From contig OX235279.1 in assembly GCA_944472155.2 (NCBI GenBank), positions 146,714,199-146,778,198 on the forward strand: a stretch of DNA of 64,000 bases, given 5' to 3'. Position 1 is the first letter of the stretch; every line of letters begins with the position of its first letter. Both the position numbers and the translations under genes were made by a program. Of the stretch, positions 46,939-55,744 are shown one piece after another. The notes below the pieces were generated by a model that had not been told where the DNA came from, made no database searches, and saw nothing but the letters and a program-made list of their open reading frames with translations. Source of the stretch: Trichobilharzia szidati (taxonomy: Eukaryota; Platyhelminthes; Trematoda; Strigeidida; Schistosomatidae).

Positions 46939-47363
46939 TCAAGAATTTATTGGCACCATATAGCATTTCTTTTCCGTACTATGCTGAACACCGACTAAAT
47001 ATAATTCAGTGCATTGAAATAGATTTTCAAACACATGATAACCAAATTTACCATGTGTACGACTCATTAAATGTTTCAATATATGCGAATCGTCTTCCAA
47101 AATCATCTCTGGTGGTTTACTTAGGTCATCAACATCATCATTTTTATACTGAGTTAATATATCATTGACACATTGAACATATTCCTCATAAAATCCAATC
47201 GGTATTCTCTCTAAATGCTTCTGAAGTAAAGAATTTTCAGCTGTCAACGGGCCATGTCTAACTCGTCTAGCCTTTGATAACAGAGTAGCTGTACGTAGTT
47301 TTGGACCGAGATTAGCAACAAGATCAGTTAGAAACTTCAGTGTTTCATGTGCAACTTGAATTT
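46939..47363 (-). CDS. TRUB2: TRUB2 exon 6 and stop
   Basis: The acceptor TTCTACACAG is followed by EIQVAHETLKFLTDLVANLG and PKLRTATLLSKARRVRHGPL, matching the human EVQCMHETQKELRKLVHEIG and TRRTRDGFFTVDSALL segments. The exon then runs through a less conserved C-terminus to TGA at 46939-46941. The last 90 residues appear worm-specific. Confidence 0.85.
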
Positions 47364-50300
47364 CTGTGTAGAAAAGTTGGCAGGCAACAACAAATTAACA
47401 AACGGAAATAAATATCAACAATTAATATAGACATTTATAACAAGACTGTAAGACACTTTTGTAAATATTTTAGAATTTTAGCATGTACCTCATTCAGGTG
47501 GGGACAATATTGGTGAGGCTTTGTTTGCTTAGCTGGACAAATCAAGTGAAAAGCTCTCATTGTCCTTCCAAACAACACCTTAAGCGCGAATTTCAGTATG
47601 AATTGAGCTCATTTGTGTTCTCCAGGAACGTTGACATAATTGTATCTTCTATAGTTTGGTTTGTAAGGGTTAGTTATGCTTTTACGAGTTGATCACGGAC
47701 TGATATCGGTTAAACAACCATTGAAAACCAGGGAGTACTGGACAGCTGCTGTTTTATCCTAGTTTGGGAATAATCGGCAGTACTCACCCACTGGGATTCG
47801 TATACCATTCGGCCACTGAGCTTGCCTTGGTCATGGATTCGAATCCCAGTGGGTGAGTACTGCCGATTATTCCCAAACTAGGATAAAACAGCAGCTGTCC
47901 AGTACTCCCTGGTTTTCAATGGTTGTTTAACCGATATCAGTCCGTGATCAACTCGTAAAAACATACTTGTATCTCCTCATGACAACCTCATTGGTTGTTA
48001 ATTTACATCTCTGTTGATCATTTTTTATTGAGTTGGAATTTCAAAATTCTTGCCACATGATTAGTCGTTTGTCAGTTAGTAAATTTGATGTATAGTTGCG
48101 GTGACCTTGGACCATTTCAGTGTGTGTTTGTAAAATCAGCTGCTCGTGTGGAGTTAGTTATTTTGGCTGCATAAAGCGCACACTTTGCAAACGCATCTCT
48201 TAACATTACTCGACATGGTTAGTTAAAGGACAATGCAAGATAATTCTCGAGCACTTGGTGAACTCAAGCCACGCAGTTTCACTACAGTTATCTTTCAAGA
48301 TTATCTACAAGGTGAGGCCAAATGGAACAAAGGGCGTCAGCTTTCGGCATCCTTATATGGTGGAGGAGTTGGCAATTTGTCAATGCACCTACGAATCCTG
48401 TACACAGAAAACGTTTGTCCAATCTCTTACTCTACCAAAGTCTTAACCTCTACACTAGTCGTTCCCTGTAGGAAATTTTATTTTTAATTTTACTTTTATA
48501 TTGCTTTTACTTTAATAATTAATTCACTGTCATCACTATCATATGTTCCTGTTTTACTTCCTCTCACCCTCTTCACAATTGTTAAATTGACGCTCAACTA
48601 CCTTTCTTCTCACTCAATAAGAATTTTAGCCTTATCAAATTTCTAACCCTTTCTTCCTTTGTGCCGTTGAGTACTACGTAGTTTACAGCTTTGACATTTA
48701 CTTCTAAAGCTAATTCTGAGTAATCATGCCAATTATGTCACCCCCTATTACTCAAAAATAGACTACTGTATATTTCTGGTTAACATAAATACGACTGTAC
48801 AGCCTCTGACGATGATTTCGTCGAGAAAGAAGCATTTTCTTCGCTGAATTGTCTCTTATTTTCTTCAGATCGAAATATCAACAAGAAACCATCCTCAAAA
48901 GCCACAAGAAAATTCACTCTACCATATATAAACAATATCTCTGAAATAACGGCTAGAATGCTAGAACCATTTAAAGCAGACATATCACACAGGCCAAGGC
49001 AATCACTTCATTCAGTATTGTGCCGAACAAAGGAGCCAACAACAGAAAAAGAAGATAAGGTCATCAACATATACAAAATAAACTGCATAAAATATGATCA
49101 ACACTACGTCAGTCGAAGTGGGCATCCTCTCCAACTCAGAATCCAAGATGATAAATTAGCTGAGGAAAGACATGGTATGTATTCACTCAGATCGATGCTT
49201 ATGAGCAATTATGCACACCAATTCGATTGGGAGAATGTAGAAACGTTAAACAGAGGAAACACCAAAAATGCAGTCAGGGAATTTCTAGAAGTCTGGTACT
49301 CAAATGAATCAGGCATTGAAACAACTCATTACTATGCATCAAATTTACTAACTGTTAAAAGACTAATAATCATGTGACAAGAATTTTGAAATTCCAACTC
49401 AATAAAAAATTATCAACAGAGATGTAAATTAACAACGAATGACAACCCGAATGAGGTTGTCAAGAGGAGATACAATTATGTCAACGTTGATGGAGAATTC
49501 AAATGAGTTCACTTCATATTAAAATTTACGCTTGAGATTTTATCTAAAAGGCGAAAGAAAGCTTTGCAATTAAACCAACCAGCTTAGAGAACATAACTAA
49601 ATCAAAATCATCCACAAAGCTTCTCTATTATATTACCTTCTAATACTTTTATCATCATACCCTCCCTTACGCGAGTAGATGAATGTGAATGCAGTGCAAT
49701 GAACAAGCTTTTTCCAGACTACTTAATTTAACAGGATCAATCATTCCCCCCGGCCTACTTGTCTGATCAATACAGTTAACCTCACAGTCACTCTGCTTGG
49801 TACTTAGTAAATGTTAATTTTCCCGAATTCTATCTATGAAATCCTTCAGCCGACATAGTCCGTCTCTGGTTCGTTTAAGTGCCACGCAGTACCTCCAAGG
49901 ATCCCTATTAAATTCGGTAGTACGAGCTAGGCTTTGAATTCCTTATTATTTATACTACTCTCATTATTCGAAATATTATTACTTCTCTTTTTGGACCTTC
50001 ATCGATTTTCGAATACTTTCTCGTGGCTAGGCACTGACCAACAAAATATCCAGAATCAAGAGATACTGATCATCCATACATCTCCCAATCTATCAGCACA
50101 CATGCATGCTGTGTCAGCTAAAATATTGTAAGCACTTCCCATGCCTTTAAGTACCATGTACTGTTTCATAAAAAGGCATCTTAGAAAAAGAAGCACCAAT
50201 TTAAGTTGTCACACATGGAAAAAACTACGCACAGAAAGAATACAAAAGAAAAGAAATAGGATGACATTACTTACAATGGACAAATACGAGTCTGGCAGAG

Positions 50301-53300
50301 GGTAATATTTACCGGAGGCTAATGGAAACGGTGTGAGCCACTGGTTCACTTGTAGCACGCTCACCAACCACCAACGGGCTCAGTGACTCAATCCCCAGCC
50401 AACGCATCCCTGAACCTCGTTTAGCCGGTGGGTAAGCCTGTTGAGGAGGGGAGGAGGGGTATAACCCTAGCAACCATACTCCGTGAAAATAAAAACCACT
50501 GCTACCGAAACCTCAGAGCTTTGGCTTGAAATTTTATGTCTCACTGGGAACGTAAATGAACAGAAATAAATTATAAAATCGCAGAAATAACAATAATGAG
50601 TGTAGACATGTCTGTGCTGCTGCAGTCGACTTTACACCTATGGTCACTAGGAATTCCAAATCACTGGTTTTTAATATCTCGAAGGCTCTTATCAAACTGT
50701 CTATACTCTCATTATATGATTCAGACGGGCACTCACAGACTTCAGTCTAGGTCCTATACTAACCTGTAGTGAAATTCGAGGAAGACAATGGTTCACCAAC
50801 GGGCGTCGGTGGCACGGCGGTTAGGACGCTCGCCGACCATACACATGGTCCGGGGTTCGATCCCCGGCCACCGACGCACTCCTTTGCCTCGCTAAACCAC
50901 AAATAAAGCTGGTAAAGAGGAAAGGTTGGGCATGAAACTAGCAACCCCTGTAAAATCCTGTAAAAATAATCACCACTGCTACAGAAACTTCAAGCCTCCA
51001 GCTTGAAGCCCTATGTTCCACTGAGGAACGTGAAGGAATAAAAAAAATGGTTCACCAAGCGTAAGGTGACTCTTAGCCACCCTAATATGTGAAGATTTGC
51101 CAAGATTACCTTCCTATCTAGCACTGTCCTTGACCATAAAACTAACCCTGAGATCCCATCAAGTAAAGTAAGGGCAATACTAAAAGGTCAATCGTCGTTA
51201 AGAACTTGTTATCTCATCATATCATCACCTGTCACCGTATTTTGTATCCGTACAGTAGAAATGAATGCTAAGCAGTAAACCTTCTCGTTGACTAGTCCTT
51301 CCTTGAATATCATATCAACACAAAAGGTGACGGAAAGCGGAGATTGCCAGGTGAGCTCTTCTGTATGTTTCAGTTGAGACTTTGTTTGTAATCATTCTAT
51401 TTAGAATGATAAAAATCTCCAAATCGATGGAATGGTGTATGTACATTCCAACGTTCCACGATCTTAGATTAAAATCAAAATTGGTTTACACAAGTCCAGT
51501 TGCATAATCTTACATTCGATGCGGGCGAAACACATACAATGGACAATCTATTTTTGGGCATATTCCTGTAGAAAAGACTCTCCACTTCTTAATGTCTTCA
51601 GGCATTTGAACTAATTTGCGGTGCACCATTTCAAACAGAAGTAGTAAAAAGGAAATAATCAATCAGTAACATGTTTACAGTATTACACATACCGATTGTA
51701 AAGAATGGTGGATCGAAATCAACACAATGCAATGCATTGACATAAGGAGCCATTCGTCTTCTTTTTGCTTCTCGCACATACTTACGACCAGGTAGAGTTT
51801 TTGGAGAGGACATTTCACCCGGAAGTCGACGCTCCCATGGTGAAAGTAGCTGTTCTTGTTCTTCAAAATCTTCTGTATTCTGCACAGCTTTTACAGGACG
51901 TAGATCATTGTTAACACTACGACCACACAATGCTAAATAGGCATTTTGAGAGTTAGGGCGGAGACCTGCCTGTAATAATGTAGAGGTATTAAACTGAGCT
52001 TGTAATCCAACAAGAGCTGCGTCTACTTTGCTCTTATGGACATGTCCTGCGAAACAGATTAAAAATACAATGCACTTTATTACTGTGTACTTATATTAGA
52101 AAAAGCTAACAGTTAGAGTGGTGAATAATAGTCAGACAAACTAGGATAACCTAGGACTAACAGACTAGGATTGATTTATTGGCTGATGATTGCAGGTGAA
52201 ACAAAAGTCTTTATCATCTGATTCATAAACTATACATTCTAGATTGCACACTTGATCAATGAGTAATTCAAAACAATGGAAGATCTACCTACGCAAAGCA
52301 TAATAATCCACACCAATTCATATTATCCTGAAACACCACTCAGCGGTGAAATATACTTGGTTTGCAGCCCTGTAGTAAATATTTACAAAGAATCATTTTC
52401 ACTTCTGTGTATTTACAATCTACAATATAGAGTCATTTAAAAAATTTCTGATGGCATGGATGGCTGCTATATTAATCTTCCAGGAAGTGATAATCGCCCA
52501 AACACCTCCGTAAGTACAGAAAGCTCTCGTGATTATCACCCATCTTCATCTTCTTGCCTTTTTCCCAGTGCTAATGCCATTCCACAGGTAGATTCTCCAC
52601 TTCCTTTTAACTATATAATAATTGATATATAGTCAAAAGGAAGTGGAACTAGAATGTTGGAAAGAACACTTTAAGGAGCAGTTTAATTGCCCTAAAGCGA
52701 CGCTTAACCTACCCAGGATCCAACATCTCACTGAATGGGATATAGACACAGGTCCTCCGTCCCTAGATGAGATTACAAAAGCTGTCACAGTCTGAAACGA
52801 GAAGCTGAGAGACCCTATGGAATGACTTTAGAGGTGTTTAAAGATGGCGGAGACAGTTTACTAACATTGTTAACTAAGGCACTGTGCAGCGTCTGGGAAT
52901 CAGAGACAGTTCCGTCGGTCTGGCGTACGTCATTGATTATCCCAATTTACAAGAAGGGAGACAAGTCTTCCTGTGATAATCACAAGGGGATTAGCTTGAC
53001 TAATATGGTATCTAAAGTCCTGGGCTCAATAACCATGCGTTGACTAAGCGGTTCTCGGGATGAACAAACAGGAGAGAACCAGGCAGGCTTTAGACCAGGA
53101 AGGGGGTGTATCGATCATATCTTCACCCTCCGACAGATTCTGGAACAGAGATATACTTACTGGCGTCCAACAATCGTCATATTTCCTGACTTAAAGGCGG
53201 TATTCGGTTCTGTCAACCAAGAGGCACTATGGCGACGTTTGGCCGTGAAGGCACTGCCGAGGAAATACATTACACTGATTAGAGCACTCTACTCGAACTC

Positions 53301-54416
53301 ATGAAGATGTACTAATGGACTTAATGGATCTTAATTGCTGACTTCAGCGACTCAGGGATTAACTTGTTACCATCAGGGAATAATCTCGTTGACTTAGAAT
53401 ATGCAGATGATATAGTCTTTCCTGCTATGTGAGTAAGACGCTGATAGACTACATATGGAAATGCTTGTACTAAGTGTAATAAAAGCAATTGGTACAATAG
53501 ACAGTTCAGTAGTTCAGTAAAAACCATCACTTATCAATTTTATTGTAGACACCAGCGTTTGAGATACAGGTACATTCAGATGAGGAGTATGAATAGAACG
53601 AAATGCATCCTGCACCAGGAACATGATAATAACAATAATAATACACTTATACTAACACTTATAATAACAATAATAATACAAATTGAAAATGGCATAAGGG
53701 CACACGCACACTTCATAACCCGAAAAAATCTAAGTAATCAAAAATGAAGCAACAATCTTTCGATCTACTGAGAACACTATTACTAATTACCAAGAGAAAA
53801 TAAAATGCTTACTCCAAGGAGTTCTTAAAAGTGTAGTACTATTAGCTGTTCCATCTGTAGACGAACGTCCCATCATACAGGTTAAGTGGTAGGTTTTAAG
53901 CCAAGACGATTGTTCAAATTTATTCGCATGATTGTAAACACCATCTTCGCCAATACCGAAAACTATTGAGTAGAAAAGGCATACATATTATTCAAGATAA
54001 TCTTACCTTGTACACCAGACATGAAATCACTCAGAGGATCAATAGCATACAGCATAATATCACCTGGCATGAAACGTCTACCCAACACTTTGAAATATAA
54101 TCAAAGAAAAACTATTTCAAGAATTATGCATATACCCTGGTCACTGTCTACAATATCCGGTTCTGTACTTATTTTCAATAGTTGTTTATTATGGCTGCAT
54201 GCTTGAATCGATGTGCGTACTGATTGTCTCTCACAAGGAAGTGAGTTGAAGGCTAGTAGAAAAAGAATTTTTATATAGCAAATAAAACGACAGACCATCC
54301 GCTAAACAACGCTTTATACATCTGCTTAATCTATCAATATTTGTCTCTGGTGATTTATAAACGCATAATATCCCGTTCAGTAGATTAAACAATTGAATAC
54401 GTCCAGGGTTATACAT
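46939..54416 (-). CDS. TRUB2: TRUB2-like pseudouridine synthase, complete gene, six exons
   Basis: Exons on the - strand: 54416-54296, 54252-54136, 54087-54007, 53962-53813, 52046-51693 and 47363-46939. Together they make 1248 bases, 415 residues plus stop, with consistent phases and GT/AG at each intron. The start ATG at 54416 follows an in-frame stop two codons upstream. Features matching animal TRUB2: the N-terminal LLNGILCVYKSPE; the catalytic region YAIDPLSDFMSGV with Asp96 in the place of the TruB catalytic Asp; a region ending NALHCVDFDPPFFTIEIQVA; and KARRVRHGPLTAENSLLQKH near the end. Family knowledge: TRUB2 pseudouridylates mitochondrial mRNA and supports mitoribosome function. The protein is longer than the human one (331 residues). 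The remaining doubt is that alignment was done by eye and from memory. Confidence 0.85.
47680..47960. repeat. Perfect 121-base inverted repeat made of hammerhead-bearing repeat units
   Basis: Positions 47680-47800 and 47840-47960 are exact reverse complements, with a 39-base spacer. Each arm carries a hammerhead-shaped sequence: GAGTACTG (stem I), CCGATTA, TTCC-CAAACTA-GGAT (stem II), AAAA, CAGCAGCTGTC, then CAGTACTC closing stem I perfectly. U4 and G8 of the core and the first base of GAAA are changed, so both are expected inactive. The right arm reads on +, the left on -. Remains of the tRNA-like head (GGATTCGAATCCC) lie at the centre. Confidence 0.93.
47962..48095 (-). mobile_element. PLE-c 3' end, antisense copy
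   Basis: Blocks TTGTTAATTTACATCTCTGT, TTTTTTATTGAGTTGGAATT, TCAAAATTCTTG and CAGTTAGTAAATTTGATG are the reverse complement of 49481-49334, with few changes and one 12-base gap. It begins immediately after the palindrome. Confidence 0.8.
48110..48490 (+). mobile_element. PLE-a 3' end fragment
   Basis: The readings SFKIIYKVRPNGTKGVSFRH then CTQKTFVQSLTLPKS match the C-terminal end of PLE-a proteins (RVIYxVRPxxxKxxRFR, NPELCVQKTFVQSL). It is decayed, with frameshifts. Confidence 0.65.
48880..49485 (+). mobile_element. PLE-c fragment with GIY-YIG domain
   Basis: The frame at 48958-49377 reads INIYKINCIKYDQHYVSRSG, HPLQLRIQDDKLAEERHGMY, HQFDWENVETLNRGNT and AVREFLEVWYSNESGIE. YVSRSGH is a damaged form of the YVGQSGR/GIY-YIG core and EFLEVWYSN is a feature of this nuclease type in worm Penelope elements. 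The 3' noncoding end forms the right arm of an inverted repeat with 47962-48095. Confidence 0.72.
50330..50565 (+). repeat. SINE-1, decayed copy
   Basis: Aligns along its whole length with 50800-51045: CGCTCACCAACCACCAACGG, ACCTCGTTTAGCC, ATAACCCTAGCAACC, GTGAAAATAAAAACCACTGC, CACTGGGAACGTAAATGAAC. It is the oldest-looking copy in the window. Confidence 0.75.
50800..51045 (+). repeat. SINE-1 copy, best preserved, 13-base target duplication
   Basis: Head GGGCGTCGGTGGCACGGCGG, B box GGGGTTCGATCCCCGG, then CTCGCTAAACCACAAATAAA, GGTTGGGCATGAAACTAGC, AATCACCACTGCTACAGAAA, and the tail TTGAAGCCCTATGTTCCACT then GAGGAACGTGAAGGAATAAA with A's. AATGGTTCACCAA flanks it at 50787-50799 and 51046-51058. 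The tail from TGAAGCCC onward matches the end of RTE-A. Confidence 0.93.
51693..52046 (-). CDS. TRUB2: TRUB2 exon 5
   Basis: The acceptor TTTCGCAG is followed by HVHKSKVDAALVGLQAQFNT and so on. The exon encodes 117 residues. It has an Arg/Lys-rich stretch (KYVREAKRRRM) and then PYVNALHCVDFDPPFFTI, which corresponds to the human GIRCLYFAPPEFLLE segment. The charged middle part (DLRPVKAVQNTEDFEEQEQL) has no counterpart that I recall and accounts for much of the extra length. It ends AATCG|GTATGT. Confidence 0.84.
52596..52647. repeat. Hairpin with 21-base arms
   Basis: TCCACTTCCTTTTAACTATA and its reverse complement (one mismatch) are separated by ten bases. It abuts the 5' end of the RTE-B fragment. 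Confidence 0.9.
52650..53440 (+). mobile_element. RTE-B LINE fragment in TRUB2 intron 4
   Basis: RT motifs TLEVFKDGGDSLLTLLTKAL, SLIIPIYKKGDKSSCDNHKG, then ENQAGFRPGRGCIDHIF-like text across a stop, and LEYADDIVFPAM at about 53395. It matches 22240-23320 closely. Both ends are truncated; antisense to TRUB2. Confidence 0.88.
53813..53962 (-). CDS. TRUB2: TRUB2 exon 4
   Basis: This exon encodes VFGIGEDGVYNHANKFEQSS then WLKTYHLTCMMGRSSTDG. The KTYHLTCMMGRSS part corresponds to KDYTVRGLLGKAT of human TRUB2, a conserved Tyr-containing strand of the family. It ends CTTGGA|GTAAGC before the first long intron. Confidence 0.83.
54007..54087 (-). CDS. TRUB2: TRUB2 exon 3, catalytic Asp96
   Basis: This exon encodes VLGRRFMPGDIMLYAIDPLS and DFMSGVQ. 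Asp96 in AIDPL matches the Asp of the bacterial ALDPLATG and human HRLDAQASG motifs, with three extra residues (DFM) before SGV. It ends TACAAG|GTAAGA. The following intron is 44 bases (53963-54006). Confidence 0.85.
54136..54252 (-). CDS. TRUB2: TRUB2 exon 2
   Basis: This exon encodes FNSLPCERQSVRTSIQACSH and on to EPDIVDSDQ. It is 117 bases, ending CCAGG|GTATAT. The next intron is 48 bases (54088-54135), ending TTTCAAAG. Confidence 0.83.
54296..54416 (-). CDS. TRUB2: TRUB2 exon 1
   Basis: This exon encodes residues 1 to 40 (MYNPGRIQLFNLLNGILCVY then KSPETNIDRL and on). It ends at GGATG|GTCTGT in phase 1. The intron after it is only 43 bases (54253-54295), with a clear CTACTAG acceptor. A pyrimidine-rich TTTTAAG just before the ATG could accept a spliced leader, but that is a guess. 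Confidence 0.85.
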
Positions 54417-55094
54417 TACTTAAAATACCTTAAAATGAAAACAAAGACAAAAGTTAGTAGAGCACTGACAGCAACTGAGCTATAGATATTAGCGTAGTCT
54501 ATAACTCCAGTACACACAGACAATGAGTTGCATTATTTCTAGCCACTGATTATTATAAATGTTTGTGTTCAAGCTTTCGTATTACGTATGGCCAGCAATA
54601 ATGAGGTTAGGCGTGAAGTTATGTCGCTTGAAATGGCTACGGTATGGGTTGCCTTGTTGCTTTGACACGGGGTGGTGGGAAGAGTGTTCTTGTTTAAACT
54701 TTTTGTTGCAGTGAAAGCCATTTTCACTAACTATTAAAACGCTGAACTGTGTTAACATACCTTCTCATACGATTTCATTTTTGCGGCTAAAATTCTTCCA
54801 CGCCACAACTTATGATACAGTTCGGTTTTCCCAAAAGTTTCATCACTACCCCCAATACGTTACATCTCAATTCAACACTCATAACACATTTTTCGCATAT
54901 GGAATGCTGCTTCATGTTTCTCAACAGTACATAAATGGACAATTGAAATGCATATTATACTCATTATCCTTAGCATATATATATATATATATGTATTTAG
55001 TACGCGATGCTTGGTGTACTTAATTACATATCGTCAGCACTTCTATTTCCCAATTCAGTACCTCTTTTCAAGTTTCATCAAATAGTGATGTCAG
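54417..55094. other. TRUB2 upstream region
   Basis: Expected to hold the TRUB2 promoter; no element can be named. AT repeat at 54975-54993. Confidence 0.4.
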
Positions 55095-55410
55095 TTACAG
55101 AACCAGTGGAAACCATGAATTACTGCACAACGGTATCGTCTCAGTTTGCAACTCAGGTTGTACGCACCCACCGGGGTGCAAATCCAGGACCTTCAGACTA
55201 CAGGTCAAGAGTGTAGACCATCCAGTCACTGGGACCTGACTGAATGGTCCATGAGTTCCAACGCCTGACAATTCGTGGCTTTAGAGCGACTGGCACCAGC
55301 CAATGTCATCGGCGAATATCTGTCCTCACTCCCGATCGGGTCGACCCCATTGGTCACGCCTTCTCACTAGAACTCCACATAACTTAGTCCTGCAGCCAGT
55401 CACTAACAAG
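55095..55410 (-). repeat. SINE-2 family copy with hammerhead relic
   Basis: The - strand has the flanking block shared with 1090-1260 (GCCAATGTCATC, AATGGTCCATGAGTTC in + reading). It then has a B-box-like GGTCCTGGATTTGCACC and, at 55170-55113, GGGTGCGTAC, AACCTGA, GTTGCAAACTGAGAC, GATAC, CGTTGTG, CAGTAATTCATGG. The layout is that of the hammerhead unit, but the core and cleavage triplet are mutated. Confidence 0.55.
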
Positions 55411-55744
55411 CATCACATTACTGTGAAATATTTTATCAAAAGCTAATAATTAACATTTGCTTTTAAAATACAATTTGATTATGCAGCTAAGACGAGAAAT
55501 CACCATCGGCTTTTATTTGATCATGGATGCCACAAACAATGTGAATTTAACAAACGTATTAACAAGATCACTAGATAGTTCATTGAGATTCATGAATCCA
55601 CCGTTCTTAGTACAAGTTGTATTTTTTAAAAGTAGATTCAGTACATTTACAAAACTTATGCACTTAATATTTCACAACGGGATAATGAAGACAGATTTTA
55701 AGTGGCTGCAGTTAAGTTGAATTTCACCAAAAAAGCAAACTAAC
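55411..55744. other. Nothing recognised
   Basis: Short unassigned stretch. Confidence 0.4.

Larger units (their letters stand above)
47364..51692 (-). other. TRUB2 intron 5
   Basis: This 4.3 kb intron holds the hammerhead palindrome, three Penelope-derived pieces and two SINE-1 copies. Nothing recognised in 47364-47679, 49486-50329, 50566-50786 or 51059-51692. Confidence 0.8.
52047..53812 (-). other. TRUB2 intron 4
   Basis: This 1766-base intron holds a short hairpin (52596-52647) and a + strand RTE-B fragment (52650-53440). I recognise nothing in 52047-52595 or 53441-53812. Confidence 0.8.

Noticed and set aside
47680..47960. Inverted-terminal-repeat DNA transposon
   Set aside because: Arms contain the hammerhead repeat unit, the spacer is 39 bases with no transposase, and no matching target duplication was seen.
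48780..48983. Host coding exon on the - strand near 48.8 kb
   Set aside because: It overlaps the Penelope PLE-c coding text on + and lies inside a TRUB2 intron without splice support.
50800..50880. tRNA genes at the TTCGATCCCC boxes (also 2400, 5880, 8930, 11550, 17750, 22870, 35400)
   Set aside because: The heads keep A- and B-box-like sequence but do not fold into a full cloverleaf by eye, and they recur with the same bodies and target duplications, so they are SINE heads.
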